Shown: positions 1 through 8,341 of the stretch, piece by piece | Position numbering within the stretch: the first letter of the stretch is position 1 | How the letters are laid out: each line of letters begins with the position of its first letter | NCBI GenBank assembly: GCA_903231505.1 | Contig: CAFBRK010000106.1 | Span: 45,162 to 109,161 of the forward strand | Source of the DNA: Olavius algarvensis associated proteobacterium Delta 3 | Lineage (GTDB): Bacteria; Desulfobacterota; Desulfobacteria; Desulfobacterales; CAFBRK01 | Reading direction: 5' to 3' | DNA: 64,000 nucleotides | Program-made: the position numbers and the translations under genes | The notes under the pieces: generated by a model | Told to the model about the DNA's origin: nothing | The model's input: the letters and a program-made list of their open reading frames with translations, nothing else | Database searches by the model: none

Positions 1-214
1 GAGCTTCGGCGTTAAAGCCACCCTGGTGACCTCGGCCAAGATATCCGAGCAGATTGTATATGTCCTTACAAAGGAAATTTTTGAAAATTTCGAAGCGTTC
101 AAAAAACTTCATCCGGCGTATCAGGTGCTGACCAAACCGGGTATGCTGGAAGGTCTTTCCGCGCCGATCCATCCGGGAGCCATGATGTACTATGAGGAAG
201 CCGGTTTGAAATAG
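1..214 (+). CDS. TAXI-family TRAP transporter substrate-binding protein, C-terminal end (5' truncated)
   Basis: The open frame runs in from the left window edge (first full codon at base 2) and ends with TAG at 212-214, leaving about 70 residues of a longer protein. The tail '...LSAPIHPGAMMYYEEAGLK' matches the conserved C-terminus of TAXI receptors, the periplasmic subunits that hand carboxylates or similar solutes to TRAP membrane proteins. The rest of the receptor and any DctQM-type permease must lie to the left. A GTG at 26 is only an internal valine codon. The family call rests on the tail alone. Confidence 0.7.
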   Translation, partial: SFGVKATLVTSAKISEQIVYVLTKEIFENFEAFKKLHPAYQVLTKPGMLEGLSAPIHPGAMMYYEEAGLK

Positions 215-224
215 CCGTTTCCCT

Positions 225-1238
225 TCAAAGGCCAACGCCATCGATCTCTGCGTCGCAGTCCGGGCAGCGGCCGCTTCGGACGCGGTTTTTGCGCACCGTA
301 AATCCCCAACGTTCGATGAGCATCTCCCCGCACCGGTGGCAATAGGTACTCTCGCCCGATTCCCCCGGGACATTTCCCGTGTAAACATATCGAAGACCTT
401 TGTGGATGCCGATTTCCCGGGCCCTCAGCAGGGATTGAACGGGTGTCGGCGGCCTGTCGGTCAGCTTGTAGGTGGGATGGAAACGGCTGATGTGCCAGGG
501 GGTTTCCGGCCCAAGTTCATCCGCCATGAAACCGGCAAGCGCCTCGAGCTCCTGATCGGTGTCATTCTTGCCGGGAATCAGCAGGGTGGTCACCTCGATA
601 AATACTCCCCGGGCTTTCATCCGCCGCAGTGTCTCCTTGACCGGAGCCAGCCGGGCGCCGCAGAGGTCTTTGTAGTAATCGTCGGAATAGGCTTTCAGAT
701 CCACGTTGGCGGCATCCAGATAAGGCCCGATCATGTCCAGTGCCTCCGGTGTCATGTACCCGTTGGTGACGAATACGTTACGGATACCCTTTTCGTGGGC
801 CAGTATTGCCGTGTCGTAAGCGGTTTCAAAGTAGATCGTCGGCTCGGTGTAGGTATAGGAGATGGTTGCACACCGTGCCCGCCGGGCCGACCTGACAATA
901 TTTTCTGGGGCCACCGGGTCTCCGAGGATCAGGCCCCGTTTCTCCGAGGGCATTTGGGCAATGTCGGCATTCTGGCAAAATCGGCATTTGAAGTTGCACC
1001 CGACGGTAGCGATGGAGTAGGACAGGCTGCCCGGAAGGAAGTGAAAGAGGGGTTTTTTTTCGATGGGATCGATGTTCTGGGCGATAAGACGCCCGTAAAC
1101 CAATGTCTGCAGAAGGCCCCCACGGTTTTCGCGGACTCCGCAAATTCCCCGTTTGCCCTCCCGGATGCGGCACCGGTGACCGCACAGGTTGCATCGGACG
1201 TTGTGATCATCCAGCGGTTCCCACAGATAGGCGTCCAT
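225..1238 (-). CDS. amrS: AmmeMemoRadiSam system radical SAM enzyme
   Basis: This 337-residue protein has an N-terminal cysteine-rich region (CNLCGHRC, then GICGVREN at about residues 17-40), the radical SAM cluster motif CNFKCRFCQ at about 81-89, and a C-terminal zinc-ribbon-like pair (YCHRCGE ... CPDCDAE). That arrangement is typical of AmrS, a relative of pyruvate formate-lyase activase found in the three-part AmmeMemoRadiSam system, whose substrate is poorly defined. The AMMECR1 and Memo partners are not next to it: the 3' neighbour is the TRAP receptor tail, convergent and 10 bp away. An 8-bp tandem repeat lies directly upstream of the start, so the promoter is either inside or beyond it. 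Confidence 0.88.
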   Translation of the reverse strand: MDAYLWEPLDDHNVRCNLCGHRCRIREGKRGICGVRENRGGLLQTLVYGRLIAQNIDPIEKKPLFHFLPGSLSYSIATVGCNFKCRFCQNADIAQMPSEKRGLILGDPVAPENIVRSARRARCATISYTYTEPTIYFETAYDTAILAHEKGIRNVFVTNGYMTPEALDMIGPYLDAANVDLKAYSDDYYKDLCGARLAPVKETLRRMKARGVFIEVTTLLIPGKNDTDQELEALAGFMADELGPETPWHISRFHPTYKLTDRPPTPVQSLLRAREIGIHKGLRYVYTGNVPGESGESTYCHRCGEMLIERWGFTVRKNRVRSGRCPDCDAEIDGVGL

Positions 1239-1246
1239 GTTATTTC

Positions 1247-1310
1247 CGTTAGCCCGTTAGCCCGTTAGCCCGTTGGCTCGTTGGCTCGTTGACCCGTTCG
1301 CCCGTTGGCG
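1247..1310. repeat. 8-bp tandem array (CGTTAGCC-type, 8 units)
   Basis: Eight consecutive 8-bp units are visible: CGTTAGCC three times, CGTTGGCT twice, then CGTTGACC, CGTTCGCC and CGTTGGCG. The array starts 9 bp upstream of amrS and has no spacers. Unit drift increases away from the gene. Confidence 0.9.
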
Positions 1311-1322
1311 CGGTTTAGCAGA

Positions 1323-1406
1323 GGAGTGATGGAGTATTGGAGTACGGAGCCTTGGAATACCGGCGGGTGCTGCGAAAAATCCATCACTCCACCGCTCCAT
1401 TACTCC
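1323..1406. repeat. Imperfect inverted repeat built of GGAGTGAT-like words
   Basis: The left arm reads GGAGTGATGGAGTATTGGAG. The right arm (1381-1406), read on the other strand, is GGAGTAATGGAGCGGTGGAG followed by TGATGG. The arms are separated by about 35 bp. The same design recurs at 10882-10935. It lies between amrS and the methyltransferase. Confidence 0.75.
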
Positions 1407-1473
1407 GGCGGCCTCTCCGAGCACTGTGTTCCATCAGGGGCATTTGTTTTCTCGGGATCAATGTCTTGTCTGA

Positions 1474-2220
1474 TCATCCCGTGACCGCGCCGCTCGGTCT
1501 GCCGGACGGTATCCGCATCTTCATCGGACGTGTTCGAAACCGGGGGGTCAGTGTCACGACCATGCCGGTGAACGCCCCGAACGGACACCTTTGCAGCAGC
1601 CCGGAATTCTCAACCCAGGGTGTTAGAAATCCCGAAGACCCCGGAACCTGGCAAATCGTTCGCCAGGACATCGGTGAATCCCCGGCGACACGGCGTACTA
1701 TTTCCTTCAGTTCCCAAACGCTGAAAAAGACCGCCCGGTTATAGATGCTGCTGGAAAACATCCCCGTAACCCGACGCAGAATCCCTTTGAGGGCATATTT
1801 ATTTAAAACACCCAGGAAGATTCGGTCTTTGGCAACCCGGCAGGCCTCTTCGATAGCCTTTCCCGGGTCTTCTACAAATTCCAGGGTCGTCATGAACATG
1901 GCGTGATTGAAACTGTTGTCGTCAAAGGGCAGGTCTTCGGCGTATCCGCGATGGAAATCGGCCCGGTTTCCAAGGTTTCGAGATGCAATGTCGAGCATGT
2001 AGGGAGAGGGTTCGAGCCCGGTGACCTGAACGCCCAGGTCAACCAAAAACAGCAGATTCGACCCGGTACCGCATCCGATTTCGAGGATCGAGTCTCCGGG
2101 CGATGGCTTGAGCATGTCTATCATCAAACCGGATTCACGCTCTGCGATCTGCCGGTGCTCCGGTTTCCCGAACCAGTTCTCGTAGGCCTTGGCATCGTTG
2201 AAGTCGAACACATATCCCAT
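1474..2220 (-). CDS. Class I SAM-dependent methyltransferase
   Basis: The 248-residue protein carries the Rossmann methyltransferase signature: motif I ILEIGCGTGSN at about residues 45-55, an acidic residue after strand 2 (VTGLEPS), motif II-like GYAEDLPFDDNSFN, and the post-motif region FVEDPGKAIEEACRV. It belongs to the broad Methyltransf_11/UbiE-like group, and the substrate cannot be told. The last 40 residues (RPFGAF-like CPFGAFTG) resemble the tail of related methyltransferases, so the full length is probably real. It is transcribed away from proV and shares the 2221-2534 intergenic region with it. Confidence 0.8.
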   Translation of the reverse strand: MGYVFDFNDAKAYENWFGKPEHRQIAERESGLMIDMLKPSPGDSILEIGCGTGSNLLFLVDLGVQVTGLEPSPYMLDIASRNLGNRADFHRGYAEDLPFDDNSFNHAMFMTTLEFVEDPGKAIEEACRVAKDRIFLGVLNKYALKGILRRVTGMFSSSIYNRAVFFSVWELKEIVRRVAGDSPMSWRTICQVPGSSGFLTPWVENSGLLQRCPFGAFTGMVVTLTPRFRTRPMKMRIPSGRPSGAVTG

Positions 2221-2342
2221 GATGCTAACCTAAGGAAAAAACCGGTTCCGATCAAGGGAAACCCTAAAAAGAAACGTTCCCGGCAAACCCATAAAAGGTT
2301 CATTATGTTATTTTGAAATAGTGAAATTTAAAAAAACAATCC

Positions 2343-2370
2343 TTGACAATTTAAATGATAATATTTAAAG
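2343..2370 (+). promoter_or_regulatory. Candidate promoter for proVWX with overlapping inverted repeat
   Basis: A perfect -35 hexamer TTGACA (2343-2348) is followed 17 bp later by a weak -10 (TAAAGA). Arms TTTAAAT (2350-2356) and ATTTAAA (2363-2369) form an inverted repeat inside the spacer and -10 region. This stretch is much richer in A+T than its surroundings. Promoter assignment is by eye only. Confidence 0.35.
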
Positions 2371-2388
2371 ACAATGTTGTTTCGAAGT

Positions 2389-2412
2389 AAATTATTAATA
2401 TATTAATAATTT
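2389..2412. promoter_or_regulatory. 24-bp perfect palindrome, putative operator
   Basis: The half-site AAATTATTAATA is followed immediately by its exact reverse complement. It sits 122 bp upstream of the proV start and just downstream of the TTGACA candidate promoter. AT-rich palindromes like this are typical targets of MarR-family dimers, and a marR gene lies at the end of this gene group. That link is inference. Confidence 0.5.
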
Positions 2413-2422
2413 TGATGTAACA

Positions 2423-2453
2423 ATCATCTGATTATCAGGTGATTCTGATCACC
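2423..2453. promoter_or_regulatory. Two overlapping inverted repeats upstream of proV
   Basis: ATCATCTGAT (2423-2432) pairs with ATCAGGTGAT (2434-2443) at 9 of 10 positions. The same right arm also pairs, as GGTGAT (2438-2443), with ATCACC (2448-2453) around a TCTG loop. The mutually exclusive pairings suggest either two operator half-sites or a leader-RNA switch. Either reading is inference. Confidence 0.4.
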
Positions 2454-2534
2454 CGCCAGTGAAACCGGGGAGCGCCCCTTTCACGTCTGCGCCTGTTTTA
2501 CCCGCCAATCCAGTTTTTGATTTACGGAGCTGAT

Positions 2535-3734
2535 ATGCCACAAGAAAAAGTTATTGTCAGCGGTCTATTTAAAATCTTCGGTCCGAATCCCGATCGCGCC
2601 TTTAAACTCATCGATGCGGGAAAGGAAAAAGACGCCATTTTTAAAGAGACAGGATTGACGGTCGGCGTACAGGACGCTGAATTCTCCATCAATGCCGGAG
2701 AGATCTTCGTCGTAATGGGTCTGTCCGGTTCCGGAAAATCGACGCTGGTTCGGATGCTGAATCGACTCATCGAGCCGACGGCCGGAACGGTGCTCATCGA
2801 TGGAGAAGATGTCACCGCCATGGCGCCGAACCATTTACGGGAGCTGCGTCGTCACAGCATGAGCATGGTGTTCCAGTCGTTTGCGTTGATGCCGCATCTG
2901 ACGGTGGTCCAGAACGCCGCATTCGGCTTGGAAATCTCCGGCATCAACAAAGCCGAGCGTCAAAAACGTGCACTTGACGCTCTCGACCAGGTTGGTCTGA
3001 AAGACTGGGCCCGGAGCTATCCCCGGGAACTCTCCGGCGGCATGCAGCAGCGGGTGGGATTGGCCCGTGCCCTGGCCCAGGACCCCTCAATCATGCTCAT
3101 GGACGAAGCCTTTTCAGCCCTCGATCCCCTCATCCGCAGTGAAATGCAGGATGAACTGCTCAAACTCCAGGACCAGCACGAGCGGACCGTTGTATTCATC
3201 TCCCACGATCTGCATGAAGCCATGCGGATCGGTGATCGCATCGCCATCATGGAGGGTGGCCGGATTGTGCAAGTCGGCACCCCGGACGACATTCTCAATA
3301 ATCCGGCCGATAGATATGTATCGTCCTTTTTTCGCGGGGTGGACCCGACCACGGTTTTTTCCGTCGGCGATGTGGCACGGAAGTCCCAACTCACCCTTCG
3401 ATGGCACAAGGGGGAGGGATTCCCCACCGCCGCTTTGGAACAGATGCGACAGGAGGACCGCGATTACGCGTATGTCCTGAACCGACACCAGAAATTTCTC
3501 GGTGTGGTTTCCTCGGATACCCTGGATGAGGCCATTGAGCGTAACGAACGCAATCTCGACGGCGCCCTGCTTGATAATATCGAGCCGGTATCTGCGGAGA
3601 CGCCGCTTCAGGAGATACTATCGGAGGTTCGGAAATACGAATGCCCGGTTCCTGTGATTAACGACGAGGGACAATACATGGGTGTTATTTCGAAGCGAAC
3701 CTTTCTCAGAACGCTGGAACACGGGGCTCAATGA
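2535..3734 (+). CDS. proV: Glycine betaine/L-proline ABC transporter ATPase
   Basis: The protein energises uptake of glycine betaine, proline or related osmolytes with ProW and ProX. It has Walker A GLSGSGKSTL, the ABC signature LSGGMQQRVGLARAL, Walker B IMLMDEAFSALDP and switch His (VVFISHDL). A C-terminal pair of CBS domains (about residues 270-395) is standard for ProV/OpuAA. I chose the ATG at 2535 because CGGAG lies five bases upstream and the N-terminus MPQEKVIVSGLFKIFG fits the family; an upstream in-frame TTG at 2517 is less likely. It is the first gene of proVWX, and its upstream region holds palindromic control sequences. Confidence 0.93.
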   Translation: MPQEKVIVSGLFKIFGPNPDRAFKLIDAGKEKDAIFKETGLTVGVQDAEFSINAGEIFVVMGLSGSGKSTLVRMLNRLIEPTAGTVLIDGEDVTAMAPNHLRELRRHSMSMVFQSFALMPHLTVVQNAAFGLEISGINKAERQKRALDALDQVGLKDWARSYPRELSGGMQQRVGLARALAQDPSIMLMDEAFSALDPLIRSEMQDELLKLQDQHERTVVFISHDLHEAMRIGDRIAIMEGGRIVQVGTPDDILNNPADRYVSSFFRGVDPTTVFSVGDVARKSQLTLRWHKGEGFPTAALEQMRQEDRDYAYVLNRHQKFLGVVSSDTLDEAIERNERNLDGALLDNIEPVSAETPLQEILSEVRKYECPVPVINDEGQYMGVISKRTFLRTLEHGAQ

Positions 3735-3794
3735 TAAGTCTTGGGGAACTCTTTGATGATCTTTTTCCAAGACGGTATTTTCAGGAGGTAAGTC

Positions 3795-4664
3795 ATGCTC
3801 AGCAGTAAAGCGTTTGATGATTACATCATTCCACTGGAGCAGTGGATCGAGGGAGGGGTGTCATGGCTGGTCGAAAATTTCCGACCGCAGTTTCAAGCCA
3901 TAAAATGGCCCGTGGAAGTCACGCTCAACGGGATCGACAGCCTTCTCCAGATGATTCCGCCGATCCTGTTTCTCATCGTTCTGGGGATCATTGCCTGGCG
4001 GGCGGCCGGCTGGAAGGTCGCCCTGTTCGGTATCCTGACCCTGACACTGGTCGGTTTCCTGGGCCTCTGGGAAGACACCATGACCACGCTGGCGATGGTG
4101 ATCTGTGCCGTGGTCTTTTGTGTCATCGTGGGGATTCCGCTGGGGATTTATGCCTCCCGAAGCAATCGTTTCGAAAGCATGCTGCGACCGGTGCTCGACG
4201 CCATGCAGACCACACCGGCATTTGTCTACCTGGTTCCGGTGGTCATGCTGTTCAGCATCGGTACCGTGGCCGGAGTTATCGCCACCATCATATTTGCCAT
4301 GCCGCCGATCATTCGGCTCACCAATCTCGGGATACGGCAGGTCCAGGCCGACGTGGTCGAAGCGTCGGAGGCATTCGGCGCCACCAAATCCCAAATTCTC
4401 TGGAAGGTGCAGTTTCCGCTGGCACTGCCGACCATCATGGCGGGTCTTAACCAGACAATGATGCTCTCCCTGTCCATGGTGGTCATCGCGGCCCTGATCG
4501 GCGCGGGCGGATTGGGGGTGCCGGTTTTTGAAGGTCTCAATTCCCTGCGGGTCGGTCTGGCCGGCATCGGGGGGATCAGCATCGTACTTCTGGCGATGGT
4601 ATTGGACCGGATCACACAGGCCCTTGGAACATCCAAACACTTGGAGCGAAACGAAAGTTCATAA
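3795..4664 (+). CDS. proW: Glycine betaine/proline ABC transporter permease
   Basis: The 289-residue inner-membrane protein has about six or seven hydrophobic segments and the BPD_transp_1 core. The EAA-type loop is at about residues 190-210 (VVEASEAFGATKSQILWKVQFPLALPTIMAG). The N-terminal segment WPVEVTLNGIDSLLQMIPP matches ProW rather than OpuCB-type permeases. A strong AGGAGG ribosome site precedes the ATG, and the gap from proV is 60 bp with no terminator, so co-transcription is expected. Confidence 0.93.
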   Translation: MLSSKAFDDYIIPLEQWIEGGVSWLVENFRPQFQAIKWPVEVTLNGIDSLLQMIPPILFLIVLGIIAWRAAGWKVALFGILTLTLVGFLGLWEDTMTTLAMVICAVVFCVIVGIPLGIYASRSNRFESMLRPVLDAMQTTPAFVYLVPVVMLFSIGTVAGVIATIIFAMPPIIRLTNLGIRQVQADVVEASEAFGATKSQILWKVQFPLALPTIMAGLNQTMMLSLSMVVIAALIGAGGLGVPVFEGLNSLRVGLAGIGGISIVLLAMVLDRITQALGTSKHLERNESS

Positions 4665-4742
4665 ACCGAAGGAGAAACGTTGGCGTACAGATTAGAGGAA
4701 CCCATTCTACGAATCCGAGACAATGAAGAAATGGAGGGAGCA

Positions 4743-5783
4743 ATGCATCGAAAGACATTTGTTACCATCATCATGGCAGTTTGTGCACTTGGTCTGGTGT
4801 TGGCCGGAACGGCCACCGCCATGCATCATATGCCGGGCAAAGGGGTGACCGTGAATCCGGCCCGGGCCACATGGACCACCGGCTTTTTCCTGGAGGCGAT
4901 TTACAGCCGGGCCCTGGAAGATCTCGGCTACACGGTGAAAGATCCCAAAAAGGTTTCCAACCCGATCTTCTACCAGTCTGTCTACAACGGCGACGTGGAC
5001 TTCTGGGCCAACGGCTGGTTTCCAATCCATTATGCACAGCTTCCGAAAAATTTCGAAAAAAATGCCAAATTAGCCGGTACGGTCGTAAAGGGCGGTGCCC
5101 TACAGGGATACCTGGTTAGCAAACGGGATGTGGAAAAATTCGGAATCAAGTCCCTGAACGATTTTAAACGTCCGGAGGTAAAAAAGGCGTTCGACTCCAA
5201 CAAAGACGGCAAGGCCGACCTGGTAGCCTGCCCGCCGGGCTGGGGGTGTGAAAAGGTCATCACCCACCATCTCAAAGTCTACGGTCTTGAAGATCACATC
5301 AATCCAATCAAGGCCAGCTATTCCGCCTCCATGGCCGATGCCGTGGCCCGGTACCAGAGCGGCGAACCGGTGTTTTTCTATACATGGACTCCGAACTGGA
5401 CCGTCAACCGGTTCAAACCTGGCGAGGACGTCGTCTGGATCAATGTACCCGAAACAATCCCCTCCGCAGCCCAGAAAGGCTACGAAGACGCTATGGTCCA
5501 CAGCGGTGTTGCCGGGGCGGTGAGCGACCCGATCAAGATGGGCTTTCCGGGAAATGACATCAACGTCGTGGCCAACAAGGCATTTCTCGCTAAAAATCCA
5601 GCCGCGGCAAAGATGTTCGAGGTCATGTCCATTCCTTTTGCCGATATCGCCGCCCAGAATGCGAAGATGTACGAAGGGGAGAATACCGAAAAGGACATCG
5701 ACCGACATGTGTCCGAGTGGATCGCTCTGAACAAGGATCAATGGGACGCCTGGCTTGAAGAGGCCCGAAAGGCCGCCAAGTGA
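4743..5783 (+). CDS. proX: Glycine betaine/proline ABC transporter substrate-binding protein
   Basis: The periplasmic receptor of the ProVWX importer. The ATG at 4743 follows GGAGGG, and the protein then opens with a classical signal peptide (MHRKTFVTIIMAVCALGLVL...GTATA). The mature part keeps ProX/OpuAC features: ATWTTGFFLEAIYSRALEDLGY, the WANGWFPIHY segment and aromatic residues (FFYTWTPNW) that in this family form the cage for the quaternary ammonium group. The longer frame from 4680 would bury the signal peptide, so I reject it. A long hairpin follows the stop codon. Confidence 0.93.
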   Translation: MHRKTFVTIIMAVCALGLVLAGTATAMHHMPGKGVTVNPARATWTTGFFLEAIYSRALEDLGYTVKDPKKVSNPIFYQSVYNGDVDFWANGWFPIHYAQLPKNFEKNAKLAGTVVKGGALQGYLVSKRDVEKFGIKSLNDFKRPEVKKAFDSNKDGKADLVACPPGWGCEKVITHHLKVYGLEDHINPIKASYSASMADAVARYQSGEPVFFYTWTPNWTVNRFKPGEDVVWINVPETIPSAAQKGYEDAMVHSGVAGAVSDPIKMGFPGNDINVVANKAFLAKNPAAAKMFEVMSIPFADIAAQNAKMYEGENTEKDIDRHVSEWIALNKDQWDAWLEEARKAAK

Positions 5784-5812
5784 CGGCGTCGGCATGACCG
5801 GCGACTGTCCGA

Positions 5813-5849
5813 CCGAACTGTGGGCGCGCTAACTGCACCCACAGTTCGG
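5813..5849 (+). terminator. 12-bp-stem hairpin after proX
   Basis: CCGAACTGTGGG (5813-5824) and CCCACAGTTCGG (5838-5849) are exact complements around a 13-base loop, 29 bp after the proX stop. No T-run follows, so it may be a 3'-end stabiliser or a Rho-assisted end rather than a classical intrinsic terminator. Confidence 0.6.
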
Positions 5850-6131
5850 GGTGACTTCGGCGTTTCGAATGACGCCTCCCCTGCACGCTCTGCCCGGGCC
5901 AAAGATAAATTGCAGGGGTTGTCTACGCAGCACCAGCCCGGAACCGGGATGATTTTAATTCTTTTTTTTCGAAAACGGAACCAGAACCTTAAGCATTAAT
6001 AAACAAGGACTTGATCGGCGACCGGTACGCTTTGGAAGACGCCCCCCGGGATCTTCATATACGGGATGCAGGCTACTCCGAAGGTCGTCGGGTTGATCCG
6101 ATGGGGGTGACTGACTATCGAAAACGAACAG

Positions 6132-6575
6132 GTGATTAAGGACATTGTGGGATCGATTCGCCGGTTGGTACGTGCCGTATCTCTAGATTCCGCCAAGATG
6201 AGCCGTCAGTTCAGCCTGACGGCTCCGCAAAGCGGCGTGTTGCGCAGTCTGGCCAGCAATGGCCCAATTTCATCGGCTCAATTGAGTCGCGAGCTCTATG
6301 TGACGCCCTCCAACATTACCGGCATCATTGACCGGTTGGAGAAAAAAGGCCTGGTCCAACGGGTTCGAAAGGAAGGGGATCGGCGTGTCGCCCTGATTAT
6401 GTTGACCCAAGCCGGCGAGCAGCTCAGCAGTCAGTTGCCGGATCCCATTGAAATCAAGCTGATATCTGCCCTCTCCGACCTGGAGTCCAAAAAGATAGCC
6501 GATCTGCGGGGGGCGCTCAAATTGATGCTGAGACTCGTCGATGCCCAGGAGATCGAGGACGACCCGTTGCACTAG
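6132..6575 (+). CDS. MarR-family transcriptional regulator
   Basis: The 147-residue protein shows the MarR winged helix: LTAPQSGVLRSLASNGPISSAQLSRELYVTPSNITGIIDRLEKKGLVQR, then the wing KEGDRRVALIMLTQAGEQL. It probably acts as a dimer on palindromic operators and is a fair candidate to control proVWX, 350 bp upstream of it, through the 24-bp palindrome at 2389. The start is unsure: GTG 6132 has no good ribosome site. The frame stays open back to 6111 with only non-standard starts (CTG 6111, ATC 6117), and GGGGGTGA lies just before those. Confidence 0.85.
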   Translation: MIKDIVGSIRRLVRAVSLDSAKMSRQFSLTAPQSGVLRSLASNGPISSAQLSRELYVTPSNITGIIDRLEKKGLVQRVRKEGDRRVALIMLTQAGEQLSSQLPDPIEIKLISALSDLESKKIADLRGALKLMLRLVDAQEIEDDPLH

Positions 6576-7007
6576 GCGCAAATAGCTGTTCCTCCGTTCA
6601 TGGCACTCTGCACGGCCCAAGCGGGTTCGGTTACCCGTGGGTCTTGCGCGTCTTAACCTTGCCGCATCCAGGAGCTGTCTTTTATGCACCGTATGGGTAT
6701 AGATTCTGAAGCTCCACCTGCCACTTTCCCATCTGATACACTGTATCGGAAACTTCCCGGACATTGATGGGTATCTTATAGCGATTTTCAGAATTCCGTT
6801 CCACGTCGATACCGATCCCGAACCCGAACCCGATTCCGGTGATTTTGCGTTGACGGTTTCTCAGTGTTGACCATATGCCACGGGCAGGATACATATCTGC
6901 CTCCGGAAGCCAGGCCTTTGGATGACATGGTTTCAGTGCGCGGTTGGAAACACGTCCCACCAGGGTCGGGTCCGTGATGATCCCGAAAAACACCCATCGG
7001 AGATACC
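6576..7007. other. 432-bp intergenic region upstream of moeA with dispersed repeat
   Basis: No credible gene is seen on either strand. It contains one exact copy of a 25-bp dispersed element at 6778-6802 (ATAGCGATTTTCAG...TTCC). Directly after it come CCGATACCGATCCCGAACCC-type words (6807-6840). Because molybdenum-cofactor genes follow, I looked for a Moco-type riboswitch but could not recognise its core. Confidence 0.6.
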
Positions 7008-8237
7008 ATGAAAGAGTTTTTTAATGTCGCAGATGTATCGCACGTCATGGAATATGCGAACCGGTTCCCGCCGGTGGCAACGGAAAGGGTATCCCTGTCC
7101 GAGTCCTACGGTCGCATCCTTGCGGAAACCATCACCGCCGACCTTGATTTACCGGGATTTTCCCGATCCATCGTGGACGGTTATGCCGTCCGAGCGGCAT
7201 CCACCTTTGGGGCCTCCGAAAGCAATCCCGCCTTTTTAAATGTAACCGGAGACGTCGCTATGGGTGAAATCCCCGGGATGACCGTCCACTCCGGAGAAAC
7301 GGTTCGTATTCCAACCGGGGCCATGCTGCCCGAGGGTGCGGATGCCGTGGTGATGATAGAGCACACCGAGGCCCTGGATACGACGACCATTGAAGTGTAT
7401 CGAAGTGTTGCTCCGGGTCAGTATGTCATCGAAAAAGGCGAAGATTTCTCTTTCGGCGAAACGATCCTGGAGGAAGGCCGACCGATCCGGTTCCAGGAGG
7501 CCGGGCTTCTGGCCGCCTTCGGACGCACAGACGTCCGCGTTTTCAAAAAACCGATTGTCGGGATCATTTCCACCGGAGATGAAATTGTGCCCGTCGATCA
7601 CATTCCGGATACGGGACAGATCCGGGACATCAACAGCACCACGCTTTTCGGGCAGGTTCAGACCGCCGGTGGCATAGCGGAACCTTACGGTATCGTCGAA
7701 GACACCTACGAGGCGCTATTTGAGGTGTGCCGTCGCGCGACCGCCGCTTCCGATATGGTGCTGGTGTCCGGCGGCAGTTCCGTGGGTGCTCGTGATTTTA
7801 CAATGGAGGCCCTGGGCCATCTTCCGGATGCGGAGATCCTGGTGCACGGCCTGAGTCTTCGCCCCGGGAAACCGACGATCCTGGCCAGGGTGGGGAACAA
7901 AATCGTATGGGGCCTCCCCGGCCATGTGGTGTCGGCGATGATTGTATTCATGGCTGTCGTGGAACCTTTTCTGAAACGGATCGGCGGTGTTCGACGCTGG
8001 GAGGAAGCCGGTCTCCGGTTCACGGCGCGGATCAGTCGAAATGTGGCATCCGCCCAGGGACGGATCGATTTTGTCCGGGTCAAGCTCCGGCATGGGGACG
8101 GTGTGCCATGGGCGGATCCCCTGCTCGCCAAATCCGGCCTGATCCACACCATGATCAAGGCCGACGGCCTGGTGGCCATCGGGATGAATGATGAAGGGCT
8201 CGATGAAGGAGACCTGGTGGAAGTGATTCCGCTATAA
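7008..8237 (+). CDS. moeA: Molybdopterin molybdenumtransferase MoeA
   Basis: MoeA inserts molybdate (or tungstate) into adenylylated molybdopterin in the cytoplasm. The 409-residue length and motifs fit: LPGFSRSIVDGYAVRA (substrate loop), IPTGAMLPEGADAVVMIEHTE, GIISTGDEIVPVDHIPDTGQIRDINS, VSGGSSVGARDFT, and WGLPGHVVSAMIVF near the C-terminal domain IV. GGAG precedes the ATG by a short spacing. A second, fused MoeA follows about 100 bp downstream, so the two probably act in one pathway, perhaps for different metals or cofactor forms (inference). Confidence 0.92.
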   Translation: MKEFFNVADVSHVMEYANRFPPVATERVSLSESYGRILAETITADLDLPGFSRSIVDGYAVRAASTFGASESNPAFLNVTGDVAMGEIPGMTVHSGETVRIPTGAMLPEGADAVVMIEHTEALDTTTIEVYRSVAPGQYVIEKGEDFSFGETILEEGRPIRFQEAGLLAAFGRTDVRVFKKPIVGIISTGDEIVPVDHIPDTGQIRDINSTTLFGQVQTAGGIAEPYGIVEDTYEALFEVCRRATAASDMVLVSGGSSVGARDFTMEALGHLPDAEILVHGLSLRPGKPTILARVGNKIVWGLPGHVVSAMIVFMAVVEPFLKRIGGVRRWEEAGLRFTARISRNVASAQGRIDFVRVKLRHGDGVPWADPLLAKSGLIHTMIKADGLVAIGMNDEGLDEGDLVEVIPL

Positions 8238-8341
8238 TCGCCGCTGCTCAGGAAAGGGTTGCCTGGGGAATCATAAATTCGAGATTCGGATTTTGAATTT
8301 AAGAATTATGTTGTCGGCTTGAACTAGAAAGAGAGCACGTG

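Noticed and set aside
826..1194. Additional short minus-strand frames inside amrS
   Set aside because: They are alternative frames of the same gene with no start signals or domain content.
336..1268. 310-codon open frame opposite amrS
   Set aside because: It is antisense to a gene with clear radical SAM motifs and has no protein-like features of its own. It is a shadow of high GC codon use.
1247..1310. Possible CRISPR array
   Set aside because: The units are 8 bp and contiguous, with no spacers and no cas genes nearby.
6576..7007. Moco/tungsten riboswitch before moeA
   Set aside because: I could not find the conserved core pairing. A covariance search would be needed to reopen this.
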